The notes beneath the pieces are model-generated. The model saw only the letters and a list, made by a program, of their open reading frames with translations, searched no databases and had not been told where the DNA came from. This document shows, in pieces, positions 36,901 to 48,329 of a DNA stretch of 64,000 nt. How positions within the stretch are numbered: the stretch's first letter is position 1; the number at the start of each line of letters is the position of its first letter. Source of the DNA: Centaurea solstitialis (lineage: Eukaryota; Streptophyta; Magnoliopsida; Asterales; Asteraceae); contig CM058040.1 of the NCBI GenBank assembly GCA_030169165.1, positions 84,432,373-84,496,372 of the forward strand, given 5' to 3'. A program made the translations under genes and the position numbers.

Positions 36901-37828
36901 TTATGAAAAAGATCCCCATGGTTTACACTATAGTGCACTATTGGTCCCTAACCCTATTGGCAAAATAGGGACCAATAGTGCAATATAGTGTAAACCACAT
37001 GGACCAATAGTACAATATAGTGTAAACCACATAGACCAACAGTGGAATATAATATAAACCACAAGGACCTTTTTCCTAATTATTTCAAAATAGGAACTAA
37101 TAATGCAATAAAATATAAACCCATGGACCAAATATGTAATTTACCCTTTATTTTATGCAATGTTCCAAATAACGTGAGGCGTGGCGTGGCGGCAAGGCCA
37201 AGCCTCAAGCCTTGGAAGCCACGGCGAGGATATGGCGTTTTCCAAGGCGTGACTTATGGCGGCAAATCTCTATATCCTATATAATATTATACACATAAAC
37301 ATACATTTAACTACTATTACTCAATGAATTAAAGATAATAAATCATTTAAACTAAGTTATATAATAAAAACTATCAAATAAAACACTAAAAAACAAGTTA
37401 AATCAAATATTATGTTTCATAAACCCACGCATTACTCTATGGCGTGCCTCAAGCATAACGTGGCGTGAGACACAAGCCTTGAGCCATGGCGCGCCACGGC
37501 GGCTGTTGCGGCGAGCTTTTCGAACATTGATTTTATGTGTTAAAAAGATGATGAATATGAGTTAATTGTGGATTGTGCAGTGCAACAAAATAGGGCAATA
37601 CTTAAAAGAGAGGTATCTATAATAAGGGGGAGATTAAAGGCCTTAGAAGCAGATAGTGGATTCTTGAAGCAAACTGCAATGACACTCCAAAAGGGTGAAA
37701 CAGGAGCTAAACTTCTAACAGAGATAGCTCAACATCTTCGGAAGTTGCGTCGATCGGGCGAGGAGGAAGAGGATGAGGAGGAGGAGGATGATGATGATGA
37801 TGAGGATGATAGCATGTTGGATACTTGA
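33924..37828 (+). CDS. Myosin-binding protein (MYOB family, DUF593/GTD-binding), 3 exons
   Basis: Plant DUF593 proteins are membrane-anchored receptors that bind the globular tail of class XI myosins and mark vesicles moving on actin. Exons: 33924-34700, 35384-36500, 37581-37828, about 713 aa. The N-terminus matches the family (SFKMFVVQELGGVPQFL) with one hydrophobic segment around residues 18-48, then Cys pairs (CVLC, CEGC). The GTD-binding coiled coil (LEEERSAAAVAANNAMAMI... QYQRMMEEQAEYDQEAI) falls near residues 345-450. After it come five copies of an 11-residue SPLERDYVDP unit (36058-36240), an acidic tail coiled coil, and a Glu/Asp-rich end. The exon 2 start is the least certain border; the exon 1 donor CAG|GTTGGA coincides with a MITE end. 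The protein is longer than I recall for Arabidopsis MYOB5/6 because of the repeat region. The 5' leader (33740-33810) is CT- and GA-rich. Confidence 0.9.
34700..34898. mobile_element. MITE abutting MYOB exon 1
   Basis: Left end GGTTGGATTCCAGTGAGAAG; reverse complement of the right end GGGTGTAGGATCTTGTGAGAAG (read as GGGTGTAGGATC then TTGTGAGAAG), followed on both sides by TTAA and GTTAACG. Related copies lie at 47726 and 52362. Its left terminus coincides with the GT splice donor of MYOB exon 1. Confidence 0.7.
36490..36850. repeat. Tandem duplication of the MYOB exon 2 end and start of intron 2
   Basis: AAAGATATAGGTATTACAAC (36491-36510) recurs as AAAGACATAGGTAATACAAC (36702-36721). Both are followed by CTCT, a stretch of about 60 bp, GCAAAAACA-like or ACAAAAACACTAT, AGGTTCAGGTTTTTTTG or AGGTTTTTGGGTTTTTTG, and TTTGCTA(T/G)GAAT. 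The second copy retains a GT donor-like site. Confidence 0.65.
36834..37145. mobile_element. Fold-back MITE in MYOB intron 2
   Basis: Long imperfect inverted repeat: the left arm starts GGTAAATTACATATTTGGTC and the reverse complement of the right arm GGTAAATTACATATTTGGTC, continuing for about 90 bp. CTTTA flanks both sides (36829-36833, 37146-37150). Each arm also carries repeats of GTTTA(C/T)ACTATA(G/T)TGCA. Confidence 0.8.
37158..37529. mobile_element. hAT non-autonomous element in MYOB intron 2
   Basis: ATTTTATG is perfectly duplicated (37150-37157, 37530-37537). Ends CAATGTTCCAAATAACG and CAATGTTCGAAAAGCTCG (reverse complement). GC-rich GGCGTGGCG and CAAGCCTTG words lie in both subterminal regions around an AT-rich centre. 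It starts 12 bp after the MITE at 36834. Confidence 0.85.
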
Positions 37829-38560
37829 AGTTCTCAGAAATTGTATACTAACTACCAATAGTTTTTCTCAGTATGTATAAATCTAGCTCTTTCAAAAAAA
37901 TTAATTCTAGCTCTTTGTGGTTTTATAGGTTTTTCTATGTACATATGCTAACTTTTGGAGTTATGGGGAACTCTCAACTTCATGTTGTTATGATCTATTA
38001 TAACAATGTGCACCAGGATATGCAGCAAAAGTGGCAACCTAGCCCAGTGAACATATATAGAGAGACAAAATTTAGAGGCTGTTTGGTAAGAGGTTAATGG
38101 GCTGATTTATGGCTTATTGGGCTGATTATAGGTTGAGAGTAAAGTGGTAGTGGGTATAAAAGGAAGAACTTTGTAGATGGCAAGAAACCCCCTAAATGGC
38201 CTATAGCTCTTTGAGTTTCCCCAATTGGAGACCATCATTTCAGTTTCAGCTTCACTGTTTTCCATTACATGTAAGTTTTTAGTTACTATAAGTGATGATT
38301 TTCCATTAATTGCATTTTCTTGATTTTTATAGCGCCCAAGTCAAAATATATGTCCAAATGAAAAAAATATGTGGTTGTAACATGAGTATAAGGTTATTGA
38401 AGGTTAGATCATGGTGGATGTTCTAACTACTTTATTGTATATTTTTATTTTATGAAAAGGAGTTATATTATGATATTTCTTTTGTACACCTGCTAAACAA
38501 AAATCTATATTTAAGTCATGCTTGAGTTGGTATTTGCAAGTACTATTTTTGGATGTCACA
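37829..38560. other. MYOB 3' flank, nothing else recognised
   Basis: Probably the 3' UTR then intergenic DNA. A GAGGCTGTTTGGTAAGAGG word near 38070 resembles a MITE end, but no partner end was found. Confidence 0.4.
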
Positions 38561-38564
38561 TATA

Positions 38565-38836
38565 GGCTATGTTTGGCAAACTAGCTAATAAGCTAGTTGG
38601 TAGCTGATAAGCTAGCTTATGAACAAATTATGTTTGGTAAAACTAGCTTATAGGTATGTAAAATGACCAAAAATGGTATCTTTGAATTTAATAATTAATA
38701 TTACTAAAGATATAATTAGAAAAAGGTACAATAAGCTCCTAAAAAGCTACTCAAAATAGCGTTTCAAAAAGCTAGTTTATGGTACATGTTTGGATGGACT
38801 AGCTTATAAGCTAGCTTATGAGTACCAAACACAGCC
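38565..38836. mobile_element. MITE, AGCTTATAAGCTAG family, copy 1
   Basis: Ends GGCTATGTTTGG and GGCTGTGTTTGG (reverse complement). Interior rich in palindromic AGCTAGCTTAT / ATAAGCTAGCT words. A second diverged copy lies at 49417. Confidence 0.7.
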
Positions 38837-38839
38837 ATA

Positions 38840-41074
38840 ATTGTAAGTCATTAAATTATATAGTTTTTTGGATTAGAGCAAACCTTATTGTCAAAGAATT
38901 ATTAATTGCTTTTCATAAAGTATACATACCTGCATCATCAAAACGTCCCCTACCCAAATCACAATTTGGTTCCCAATTGCCTTTTTAACTTATTAAGAGA
39001 ACTTTTGGAATTATAATAAAAGAGAGAATCTCTTACTAATGCTAATATATACCGTAGAAAATCAAACCTTATTAAAAATCTTGCTAAGTTTCCTTTCCCC
39101 TTTATGAACTTTGTATGCATGGCACCCCCTTGTACATAAAATGATAGAAGAATTGGTTCTAAGGTGATATATCGGTAAGAAAAAAAGGTGATGGTTTCTA
39201 TTTGCTACAGATGGTGTGAAAGATAGGGGTTACAATTCCCTCGAGTATTGAGCTTTTTGCAGGCAAATGATTCTTAAACAAGCTACCTAGCGAGCAATTA
39301 TATATTCGATTTGTCTTTCACACGATGCTTTTAAAAATAAGACACTGTCATCGACCAGTCCGACTGTGTGCTACAAACCCTTTTACCATACATTTATTCT
39401 TGGGCTTGGGGCTCATTAATGAAATTTAACTTTACAACAAATATTATATTAATGATCTGACTTGTTTCCTCAGCATGGATGTTGGCTGATAAAAAGCAAA
39501 AAAGCATTAAATGAGACCATTCAAGAAAAATCAAGATTCTGTCATGTCATAAAGATCAAAACCACCAAAAGGACATAACCAACCAACCAACCATCACCCC
39601 TTTTGCTTTTATGGGCTCAATGTTTCCAACACAAATCACAAATCTTGACGCATGACCTACAATAAAAGAGACAACTATGGATTTTCGATGACCGTTATAC
39701 CAAGGATTCCATGAGATAAGTCAAGGTAACTCACTTAGACACTTGTTAGATTCTTAAATTTAACTTTGTTAAATTTTTTTATTAAATTGGTTAAATACAA
39801 TGGTATTTTAGTCACTATTTCTTTTGTGTCTTTTTATTAAAAACAACAGGAACCAAACATGTAATTTACTCTATATTTCCTATTACCATAAAATGTATAT
39901 GTATCTATTCCGATGAATAAATTCACGCACAGGGTCCATTCCCCCCACTTATCTCCAACAAATACATGGACCCTCCCCCTTATCATCTTCGACGAACACA
40001 TAGACCATCAAACACAGATCAAGCAATGAAGATGAAGAGTGATTCATGTACTCGCCCCCTTCTTCTTCTTCTTCTCCCTCCTCTCAGTAACCCCCGTTCC
40101 CCTTCCCACCCCCCATGGTTGTAACTAAACCACCATAACTTCAAGCCTATGAAAAGTCAACCCCGATATCGATGCAACTTCTCCCTTCTTGTGGAGTTCA
40201 AAGCACATGGATCGACAATGAACTCTTCCCCTTCCCAACGGCTAGACAGTGAGAGATGGTGGCTATGCTTGGTTTCTTCAAGATCTGCGCTTTTATCCGT
40301 TTCTTCTAGATTTGCTATTCCCAATCATATTAGTTTATTCCCCTTTATTCTTTGACCGCCTTCCGCATTCACATACATTTATTTATAGCCCCTTCCATAG
40401 GGGGTATGAATAGAAAACCACTATTAAGTTATTAACCTACAATGTCCTAGACTCCTAGTGACAACAAATAAGTGAATTTATATTAAAGATTTACCCACAA
40501 AAATATATGTTTGTCTTTCTAGAACAATCCATAAATTAAATAAAAAAATGTCATTTTTCTAATTAAAAATGGGTGTTGGTTAATCTTTAATGCCTTGTAT
40601 AATTAAAAAAAAGGGTATTGGTTTATAACCTATATCTTCAATGCCTTGCATGAAGAGTTTACGCAATGAAAAAAATTGAAATGGTTGGTCGACCTACAAA
40701 AACCTTTTATTAATTTAAAAAGAAAAAAAGTAACGCAATACTCAATTTATTTTGATAGAGAATATTTTGGACGATGCTAAGATGATAATTTTTAATGAAT
40801 TTATTAATAAGTCAATTATTTTGGTGTTGTATATATGTATGTATATTAGTTTTAATAAGTTCAATTTAAAATTTTATAACAAAATAAAAACTCAGTTAAA
40901 AACAAAAGACTTCAAAATGTAGTAAATGAGACAAATGTATGCAATTATGTCGACTTGAATGATACCAAAAGTATTTCTTAATTCTTTTTGAAAAATAAAA
41001 TTAAAAACCCATAAAAAATGAACACTTAAGAAAAAGGCTATATGCAAATACAATATATTCTCAAAATTCTTTTT
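38840..41074. other. Intergenic DNA, mostly unassigned
   Basis: AT-rich. 40020-40380 is CT-rich and has a 68-codon ORF (40149-40355) with no recognisable family. GGAACCAAACATGTAATTTAC at 39849 (split GGAACCAAAC, ATGTAATTTAC) recalls the end of the fold-back element at 36834. Confidence 0.4.
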
Positions 41075-41082
41075 CACATGAA

Positions 41083-41631
41083 CAGGGGCGGAGCGAGGAT
41101 CTTTGATGAGGGTGGTCATGCTTAAACTTAAGTATGTAATTACATATATATAGAGTTGGTACACGTGAGACAACCTGTTTTCATGAGACATGTGAGGCCA
41201 TATTTTTACACTTGTTTTCCTGTTTTCATAGGAAAACTTCGTAAAGGTAAAAAAAAATGGAATCTTCACAGCATAAGCACATTGAAGGATACCTTTATAG
41301 GATGTAGTAGTTTCAAGTATAAAAATAGGATCTCTTAAAAACAGTATGGTCTCATATAATCCCAATTCTATATATATATATATGTGTGTGTCTCTTAAAA
41401 CGGAATCTATTTTTCTGTCTAAACATCACCAAACAACATTCATCAAAAACCAAATACAAAAAATATTAGAATTTATATTTTTGAAGTGGTGGTTGTTTTT
41501 CTTCCATATTATAATCCTTAAATGCTTGGGACTCTAAATTGAATACAATGATGCTAGCATATAAAATATTATTTATCAAAATTTGAGGGTGATCCTAGGA
41601 CAACTCTAGGCATGCATTAGCTCCGCCCATG
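41083..41631. mobile_element. hAT non-autonomous element, 549 bp, perfect 8-bp TSD, with a nested MITE
   Basis: CACATGAA at 41075-41082 and 41632-41639. Ends CAGGGGCGGAGCGAGG and CATGGGCGGAGCTAAT (reverse complement). A second inverted pair inside, TATATAGAGTTGGTACACGT at about 41148 and AGAATTGGGATTATATGAGA (reverse complement) near 41375, marks a nested MITE. Confidence 0.85.
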
Positions 41632-41639
41632 CACATGAA

Positions 41640-42930
41640 CTTGAAAGTTATCCATTGAAATTGAATTGGTTTACTATTATTGTTTTTGTAGTTATATTTA
41701 AAACATTGTTTATTTACTTAAAAATAAAATAGACAAAGAAATTATCAGTAGCTTAACCAAACCAAGTCTAATTTAGTTATATTATATTGAAGGTGTGCCT
41801 AACAAATACCTTAGAAAACAATAGTTGAATGGATTGAAGTTTTCTAATGTACAATACTTAATTTAGGGTATTTAGTTTGTTTTAAGGCATGAGAATATTG
41901 AAAAGTGAGAATAATAGTTATATTGATGTTATTTGTTTGATTTAGTAATCATATTCTATATAATAGTTACTTTTGCCATCCGTACCATTAATTGGGTAGA
42001 GTGGGTTCACTTACCTCGGTGGGTTCCAAACAGTTGATGCTACACTCGACATAGGTAAGGGAGCTAGGTATGGCCTCTGGGTTTCCAAGCCCAAGCCAAC
42101 TAGAGGCCTGAGCTCTGTCTTTTCTCTTTCTGTCTCTTACATTTATATTAAAATAATATAAAAAAACTAGAGTGTATGAAATGTTAATAGTACTTCACTT
42201 TAGGAGTTTAGAAGATGGAGAGAAAAAAACTGATGTGATGGTGAAGTTGCATGATGGTATCAAATGTTGGTGGTACTTATGGTCTTAGTTGGTTAAAATT
42301 GACAGTATTTATACATAGGTTAATCCATTTTAACTTATTTTAATCGGGTTTAAGAGTTTATCATTGTTAACTCATTATTTAACTGACCAACTCATTTAAT
42401 TTCTCACATATAACACGAGGTCTAATAATTTATTCATTTTAAACAAATGATAACAGTATTTTTCTGAATATGGATAAAAAGATATTACTTTTTTATAAAT
42501 AATATCCCAAATGGAATTATGTGAAGATGGGTTTAAAAATGATTTAAATAACAAACGAGTCAAGATGGGTTTGGATGTAAACATGTAGATTTTTAATAGG
42601 TGTTGAAAATAATTTGTTTTTGGTCGAGTGAACGTGCTAACATATTAAAAGATTTCATATACAATATATTTCAGATGGCTTTTAACTCACTTTACCGATT
42701 GATTATAATGTTTTTGATTGTTGATGTTAATTGGTCATAGTCATTCATTTTGGAGTAATTGATAAGGAGGCAACTTTCATATGACATAAAACACCTCAAA
42801 GTTCACATGAAGATCTATAAAAAAAAGAAAAACAATTAAAATGTTCTTGTTTCAGACTTAACTTTTGAACAATCGTTTTTCTTAAATAAATTGAGAATGT
42901 GAGTTACTCTACTTAGCCAGAGTACTAAGT
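41640..42930. other. Intergenic DNA, nothing recognised
   Basis: AT-rich. A short GC-richer stretch (42000-42120) recalls SINE body sequence but has no A or B box I can defend. Confidence 0.4.
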
Positions 42931-42934
42931 GTTT

Positions 42935-43417
42935 TGGTAAAAAATTACACAATTAAATATCGTAAGATGTTGTGAGGCAAATCCGTCGAGAGAAAGAATC
43001 CAATTTGATAGAACGTACGATAAAATAAATAAAAATAGACAAGTCAATTGATGACGCAGGAAAAACCTCGAGGTCGAGGAAAAAACCTGCGGCCGACTAA
43101 GAGGGTATAGTCGACGTTGCACTAAGTATCACCAATAAGGGGTGATGTCCTCGAGAATTACAGCGTAGATCGTAAGATTACAATGAAACGGAATGTAAAT
43201 TACAAAGAATTATATCGAAATTGTAGAGAGTGTTCAGAAGTTTCAAAGTAATCAGATGTCACTTGAATGAATACTTTAGTCTTCTTTTATAGTTGATGAA
43301 GGTGTAACCGATGTCCTTAATTATGTCTTTAATGCAACGGCTATAACGGTGGCTAGAATCTCGCTTGTAACGGTCGAGGCTTTATGAAGAGCATATCTTG
43401 GTCTTAACGGTTGTTTA
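42935..43417 (-). mobile_element. LTR-like copy A1 (minus orientation)
   Basis: Shares with A2, in the same order: AAAAAATTACACAA, GTGAGGC, CGTCGAGAGAAAGAA, TTGATGACGCAGGAAAAACC, GAGGAAAAAACCTGCGG, ATCACCAAT(A/C)AGG, then TATAAAAGAAG on the minus strand (TATAAA 43286-43291). Upstream of that TATA box on the minus strand are four AACGG words on plus (43336, 43345, 43369, 43406). Confidence 0.65.
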
Positions 43418-43990
43418 TGTAAAAAATTACACAACTCGATGTCGTAATAAACTTGTGTGAGGCTTAACCGTCGAGAGAAAGAAATTACAATCAATGATAA
43501 GTGTGAAAATATAAAATGAGACAAATGATTTGATGACGCAGGAAAAACCTCACGACGGAGGAAAAAACCTGCGGTCGACCTAAAAGGTAAGTCGACAGAG
43601 CACTATGATCACCAATCAGGGATGATGTCCTTCAGGTATACAGCTTTTATCGTACGATTACAAGTGAAATAACGACAAGATCGAATGTAAATTACAAATG
43701 ATTATCAAGAATAATTGCTATAGAATTTGTGAGCTTCAGATAGACTCTGTATGCTGAAATGCTGGCTTGATTCTTCTTTTATAGTAGCTTGAGAATAACG
43801 GTCCAACGGTATTGTGGCTCATCAATGATTGAATTGTAACCGTCCAACGTTATTGTCTTTATTTAATGCTCGGAGAGTAACTGTCCAACGGTACTGCTGA
43901 GAGTTAATGTCCAGATTGTAACTGCTGCGAGAATCTTGCTTGTAACGGTCGATCTTGATGCTGTCGAACGATATATATTTTACGACTTGT
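43418..43990 (-). mobile_element. LTR-like copy A2 (minus orientation)
   Basis: Diverged direct repeat of A1, about 480 bp downstream. TATA box on minus at 43778-43783. Just upstream of it on minus are TCCAACGGT (43802-43810), TCCAACGTT (43843-43851), TCCAACGGT (43884-43892) and further AACGG words. Confidence 0.65.
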
Positions 43991-44199
43991 TCGTTGTAAT
44001 GATGGACTCCAACGAGCATGGCATAGTACTCAATCTCGGACTTTCTCAAAGGTGGACAATTGTTAGAAATGATAATCAGCTTGCCTGCATTAAAGACATA
44101 AACTTCGCATGTTTATTCGTTAGTATCGTCGTACGACAATATAGTCATCGTTCGACTTATTCGATGTATATGTTCGATGTTTAATGATCTTTGTTCGAT

Positions 44200-45375
44200 A
44201 GTTCTTTTAGGTTTTATCTCAGGACCTTATCTTAATACAGGACTATTGTCCTGATATTTGTCTTACGATTATAGTCGGTCGTCGTGCGATTGTAGATTTT
44301 TACCCTAACAACGGTTTTCTTGATCTTCGATATCCGTTGCTAATCTGTTACAAAAAATCATACTTAAGATTTATTCAACTATTAGCATAACATCGTATGA
44401 TATCGTATGTTCCCAGGTCATCTCGTACGATGTCTTGTACGAAGATCGTTCGATGATTAACTATTATCGTTCGAAGGTACACGTATCTTATCTCAGGACC
44501 TTATCTTAATACAGGACTATCATCCTGAAAGATATCTTACGATTTTAAGTCGATCGTCGTGTATCGTGCGATTGTAAATTTTCACCCAAACTATGGTCAA
44601 ATTCTAACGCTCGACCGATAAAATTATGAGATCAAATATTACAGGACAGAGCTTGTATTTAAACAGGGTTCTTAAGACCGAATACAGCAGAAACAATCGT
44701 CTTACGATTTAGTCGTTCGTCTTACGATGATGTCGTACGACTGTCTTAAGATGTCGTACGACCGTCTTAAGATTTCGTAAGATTGCGATTATCTGACTTG
44801 TAACTGCCGTTTTAATGTCTGTTTAATGCAGGATTAAAGAGATGTAACCGACGACCGTGATTAAAAGCACAATTAATGCACAACTACCGTTACGACCGTT
44901 ACAATTATTGTCATCAAGAGCATTAAATGTCAAGCGGTTACAACTTACAACCTTGGCACTATATAAAGGGCACCCCAGCTCATTTGGAAGACCCCCGACA
45001 GCCGATCAACCGAATCATCTACTTTATCTCTCGAATTCTTTTATATTTCAATATTTACATGCGAAATTTGTACTTACGACATAAGTTACTTTTGCATGTC
45101 TTGTGTGTATATCTTCATTGTAACGTAAGATAAGCTATTGTACTACGAAGGATATCACCCCTTTTTGGTGATACATAGTGCATCTTCGACTATTTCTTAG
45201 TCGGCCGCGGTTTTTACCCTCGATGGGGTTTTCCGCGTCACCAAAATCTCTTGTCTTTTTCCTTCTTTGTCTTGTGCACTATTTATTGAAGTTTCCTTTC
45301 TCTCGCCGGGATAACAATCATAAGCGAACCTTAATTCGTCCGTAGATGCGATTTTTAGCATAAACACTAAGTATC
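44200..45375 (+). mobile_element. LTR-like copy A3 (plus orientation)
   Basis: Inverted relative to A1/A2: GGATATCACCCC, GGTGATACATAGTGCA, AGTCGGCCGCGGTTTTTACC, GGGGTTTTCCGCGTCA and TTTCTCTCGCCGGG mirror their ends. TATA box TATAAA at 44962-44967 with CCGTT words upstream (44807, 44887, 44896). The upstream part contains a duplication of about 274 bp period (TCTCAGGACCTTATCTTAAT at 44217 and 44491) and many CGTACGA/CGTTCGA palindromic words. No gag or pol ORF is adjacent, so these are solo or fragmentary LTRs. Confidence 0.6.
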
Positions 45376-47264
45376 ATACATTGAGTTTGAAGAATTAAGT
45401 TCTTAACATTAAAGATCACCCATTTTTTAACCAAACATTCACCTTTAAACTAAGAATTTAAGCCCTCTAATGTTTAGAATGACCTTCATTTTGTTCGAGA
45501 TGGTTCGAGAGGTCAACGTTCAAGAAAAGGTCACATGGAAGGAGAAAAAAGTGTAAAAAGACTGAATTGCCCCTCATATAAGAGGTGCATGATTGATGAT
45601 TGAGATAACGATGTTAACTCAAAGGACCAATATGTATGTGAAACATAAAATAACAACCACTAGTATACCAATGTGTTTTAAAGACCAAACCATAAAGCTA
45701 TCAGCACGCATGGACCAATAATGTAGCTAGTTCACTCTAAAGTTTATTTTTATCATTTTTAAGGAATATACTTTTATGAAAACATTATAGTATCATTTCA
45801 TTTTACCTCGTTTCCTTGAAATTGTTACAAACATGTAGATGGCAATCTCTTGTTCACTAACTTCCATAAAAAACCTACACAATATAATGAGAATAAACAA
45901 TAAATAAAGCGTGTTGATGGTCGGACCTAACTCGTTGATATTGAGCAATCGTCTTTTTTAACTTCAAGAAGCTGACTCTTATATTAAAGGCAAAAACATA
46001 TAACCAAATACATTTATTATTTTCACCACCACCACTATGGACGACAATAACCCCTTTGTGATTATTTATTTTATTTGACAATGGTTCAAACCAAATTTCT
46101 ACTTAGAAAAAAACTTTTGGAACCTTGAGGGTCTACTGTCGGCTCCGCCAGTGTTTTTAGACATATTTTTTCTTACGTTTTTTGAGTTTTGGCCAAACTT
46201 TTTTTTCCCTATAAATTTAGTTAAATTATACCAAACAATTGAACGTATCTTTATCGCAGAAGAGTGTGGAAAAATAAAAAGTACTTTCTCTACCTTTAAT
46301 TATAGAAAACTATCTTTGAAAAGACTTTTGATTTAGAATATTAAATATAAATGTTTTCCATAGAAAGAATGAAAGTAAAAACTGTGTTGAAAAAGACTTG
46401 ATTTACAATACAATTGTCTTTCCACAGGGTGTGAAATGGGACATGGAAAAGATTATGTGGTGCCAACATTGGTTGATTGGGTTGCATGTGAGTTGATCTT
46501 TTAATGGATGTACATACATAAAATCATTAGACCTAGCCAAATGACAGTGGATATGATACACTGATGGAATCAAATCCTTTAATAGCCATATTCCAATTAT
46601 TTGTATTAAATCATTATTATTAATTAAATAAGTACCTAATTTTGGTGAGGTTTAGTCAAAAGTTCAAAAATGGCACATTAACTTTGACAAATTTGGAATG
46701 AATTCTTATGGTTCTCATTTTGTTTTAAAACCTCATTACTAATTTCATTTGCTTACTCTTCTAGAAGGATGGACATTTTTTTCTAATTCATCTTTTTTTT
46801 TTCTTCATCTTTTTCACTTTTCGTATTTTAATAACAAAGCTTAAACTATAGGGAATGACTTTATGATAAACTCATATAGAGGTAGTTTCATTTGCAAATT
46901 ATCTTAATTTTATAAGTCATACAAATTATCGATTTTATTGATTAAGCTAATAAAATTGTTTTATATAATTTTGATGAGATTGTTTCATATATTACTACTT
47001 TTTATGAATAAATGAAAAGGTTTCATCAAAATGAAAAAAAATACATGAAATAACTTCATCAAAATGAAAAAAAAAAATGCAATGATATCGTTTTTACATA
47101 ACTTACACAAATATATGAAACAAGTTAATCAGCAAAAAATTATACGAAACAATTTCATAAGCAAAAAACTATATGAAAAAAATTTATGACAAATTTTATT
47201 AACTTAACCAATAATCGATGGTTTGAAGGTTTGCAAAATAATCGTGGTTTGCATTTATCTCTCC

Positions 47265-47280
<16 letters not shown>
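45376..47280. other. Intergenic DNA with one possible element end
   Basis: GTCGGCTCCGCCAGTG near 46138-46153 looks like the right end of a hAT element of the 41083 type; no left end was found. 46850-47230 repeats ATGAAA and TTTCAT words as in the fold-back family at 47281. No gene seen. Confidence 0.4.

Positions 47281-47315
<35 letters not shown>
47265..47315. repeat. (TA)n(GA)n microsatellite
   Basis: TA dinucleotides then about 17 GA units. A matching TA tract at 47695-47726 lies on the other side of the fold-back element. Confidence 0.9.
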
Positions 47316-47318
<3 letters not shown>

Positions 47319-47691
47319 CTTTTGTGAATTTTTTTTTTTGTGTGAACTTGTGAACTTTCTCCTAAACGACGATTATAGGTTAAATCAATGAAATTGGTTC
47401 ATGAAATTGTTTAATATGATGAAATTATATTATATGATTCATTTTTTGATGAAAATGTTTCATATTTCGGTATTTTTTACGTAACTTTTCCATTCTTATG
47501 AAACTATTTCATATATTTTTATGAAACATTTTGATTTCACGTAAAACCACCAAAATATGAAATAATTTCAACAAAAAATGTATCATATGATATAATTTCA
47601 TCATATTAAACAATTTCAAAAACCAATTTCATCATATAATTGTCTTTTTGGAGAAAGTTCATACAAAAAAAAAGTTCACAAAAGAAAATCC

Positions 47692-47696
<5 letters not shown>
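47281..47696. mobile_element. Fold-back MITE, about 410 bp
   Basis: The two halves are near-mirror inverted repeats: left GATTTTCTTTTGTGAA, reverse complement of right GATTTTCTTTTGTGAA, then GAACTTTCTCC, GTTTAATATGATGAAATTAT and ATTTCATATTT in both arms. TA microsatellites stand on both sides. A relative lies in GALT intron 5 (60308). Confidence 0.75.
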
Positions 47697-47725
<29 letters not shown>

Positions 47726-47727
<2 letters not shown>

Positions 47728-47930
47728 TTGATTTTCGGTGATACGTTGAGTTAACATGATAAGCGTGACAAATAATTATGGACATTTGGATGCGCATCAG
47801 GATGAGACGCAAAGGCATCAGATCAATTCTCGTATCAAGTGCGACATAGGAATTGGCTTGAGATTAAAAGTGGTCAAGGGTTCAAATTCACTTTTTAATT
47901 CAACTCAACTTCTCATATGATTTTTCGTGT
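47726..47930. mobile_element. MITE related to the one in MYOB intron 1
   Basis: Starts GGTTGATTTTCGGTGATACG and ends with the reverse complement of AAATCATATGAGAAGTTGAG-like sequence. Inside, GATGCGCATCAGGATGAGA and a GATCAATT(C/T) word match the 34700 and 52362 copies. Diverged. Confidence 0.5.
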
Positions 47931-48329
47931 GTGTGTGTGTGTGTTTATATACATGGAATCAAGTTCAAAGAAAAATCTAAAAACAAAAAATTAAAGAACA
48001 TTTTTGTAGCCCTTCATCAGAACAGATAAATAGATATCAAAATCATATTGCTCAATTTTCTTCTTTTAAGGTTTTTTCTGAACCTAATCTTATATATACA
48101 CATATAGAGGGGGTATATATATATATGTGTGAGAGGGAGAGACAAAAGGAGAGAGAGATTATAAAATCACCACTAATCAAAGTTCAAAAGCTTTTATTAT
48201 ATAATTATCAAGTGATTCTAACAGTTATTACTTGAGGTCATTGATTTTTCTAATTAAACATGTGTCCAATTGTCAACAGTTTTGAGAAATTTTATTAAAA
48301 TAAACTAAGGACATTTGTCAATTCATTTG

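Noticed and set aside
41000..41370. 157-codon minus-strand ORF (40892-41365)
   Set aside because: AT-rich translation without a motif, overlapping a hAT element and its nested MITE.
42935..45375. Possible CRISPR-like or satellite array because of the repeated CGTACGA words
   Set aside because: No regular repeat-spacer unit, and the context is plant LTR sequence.
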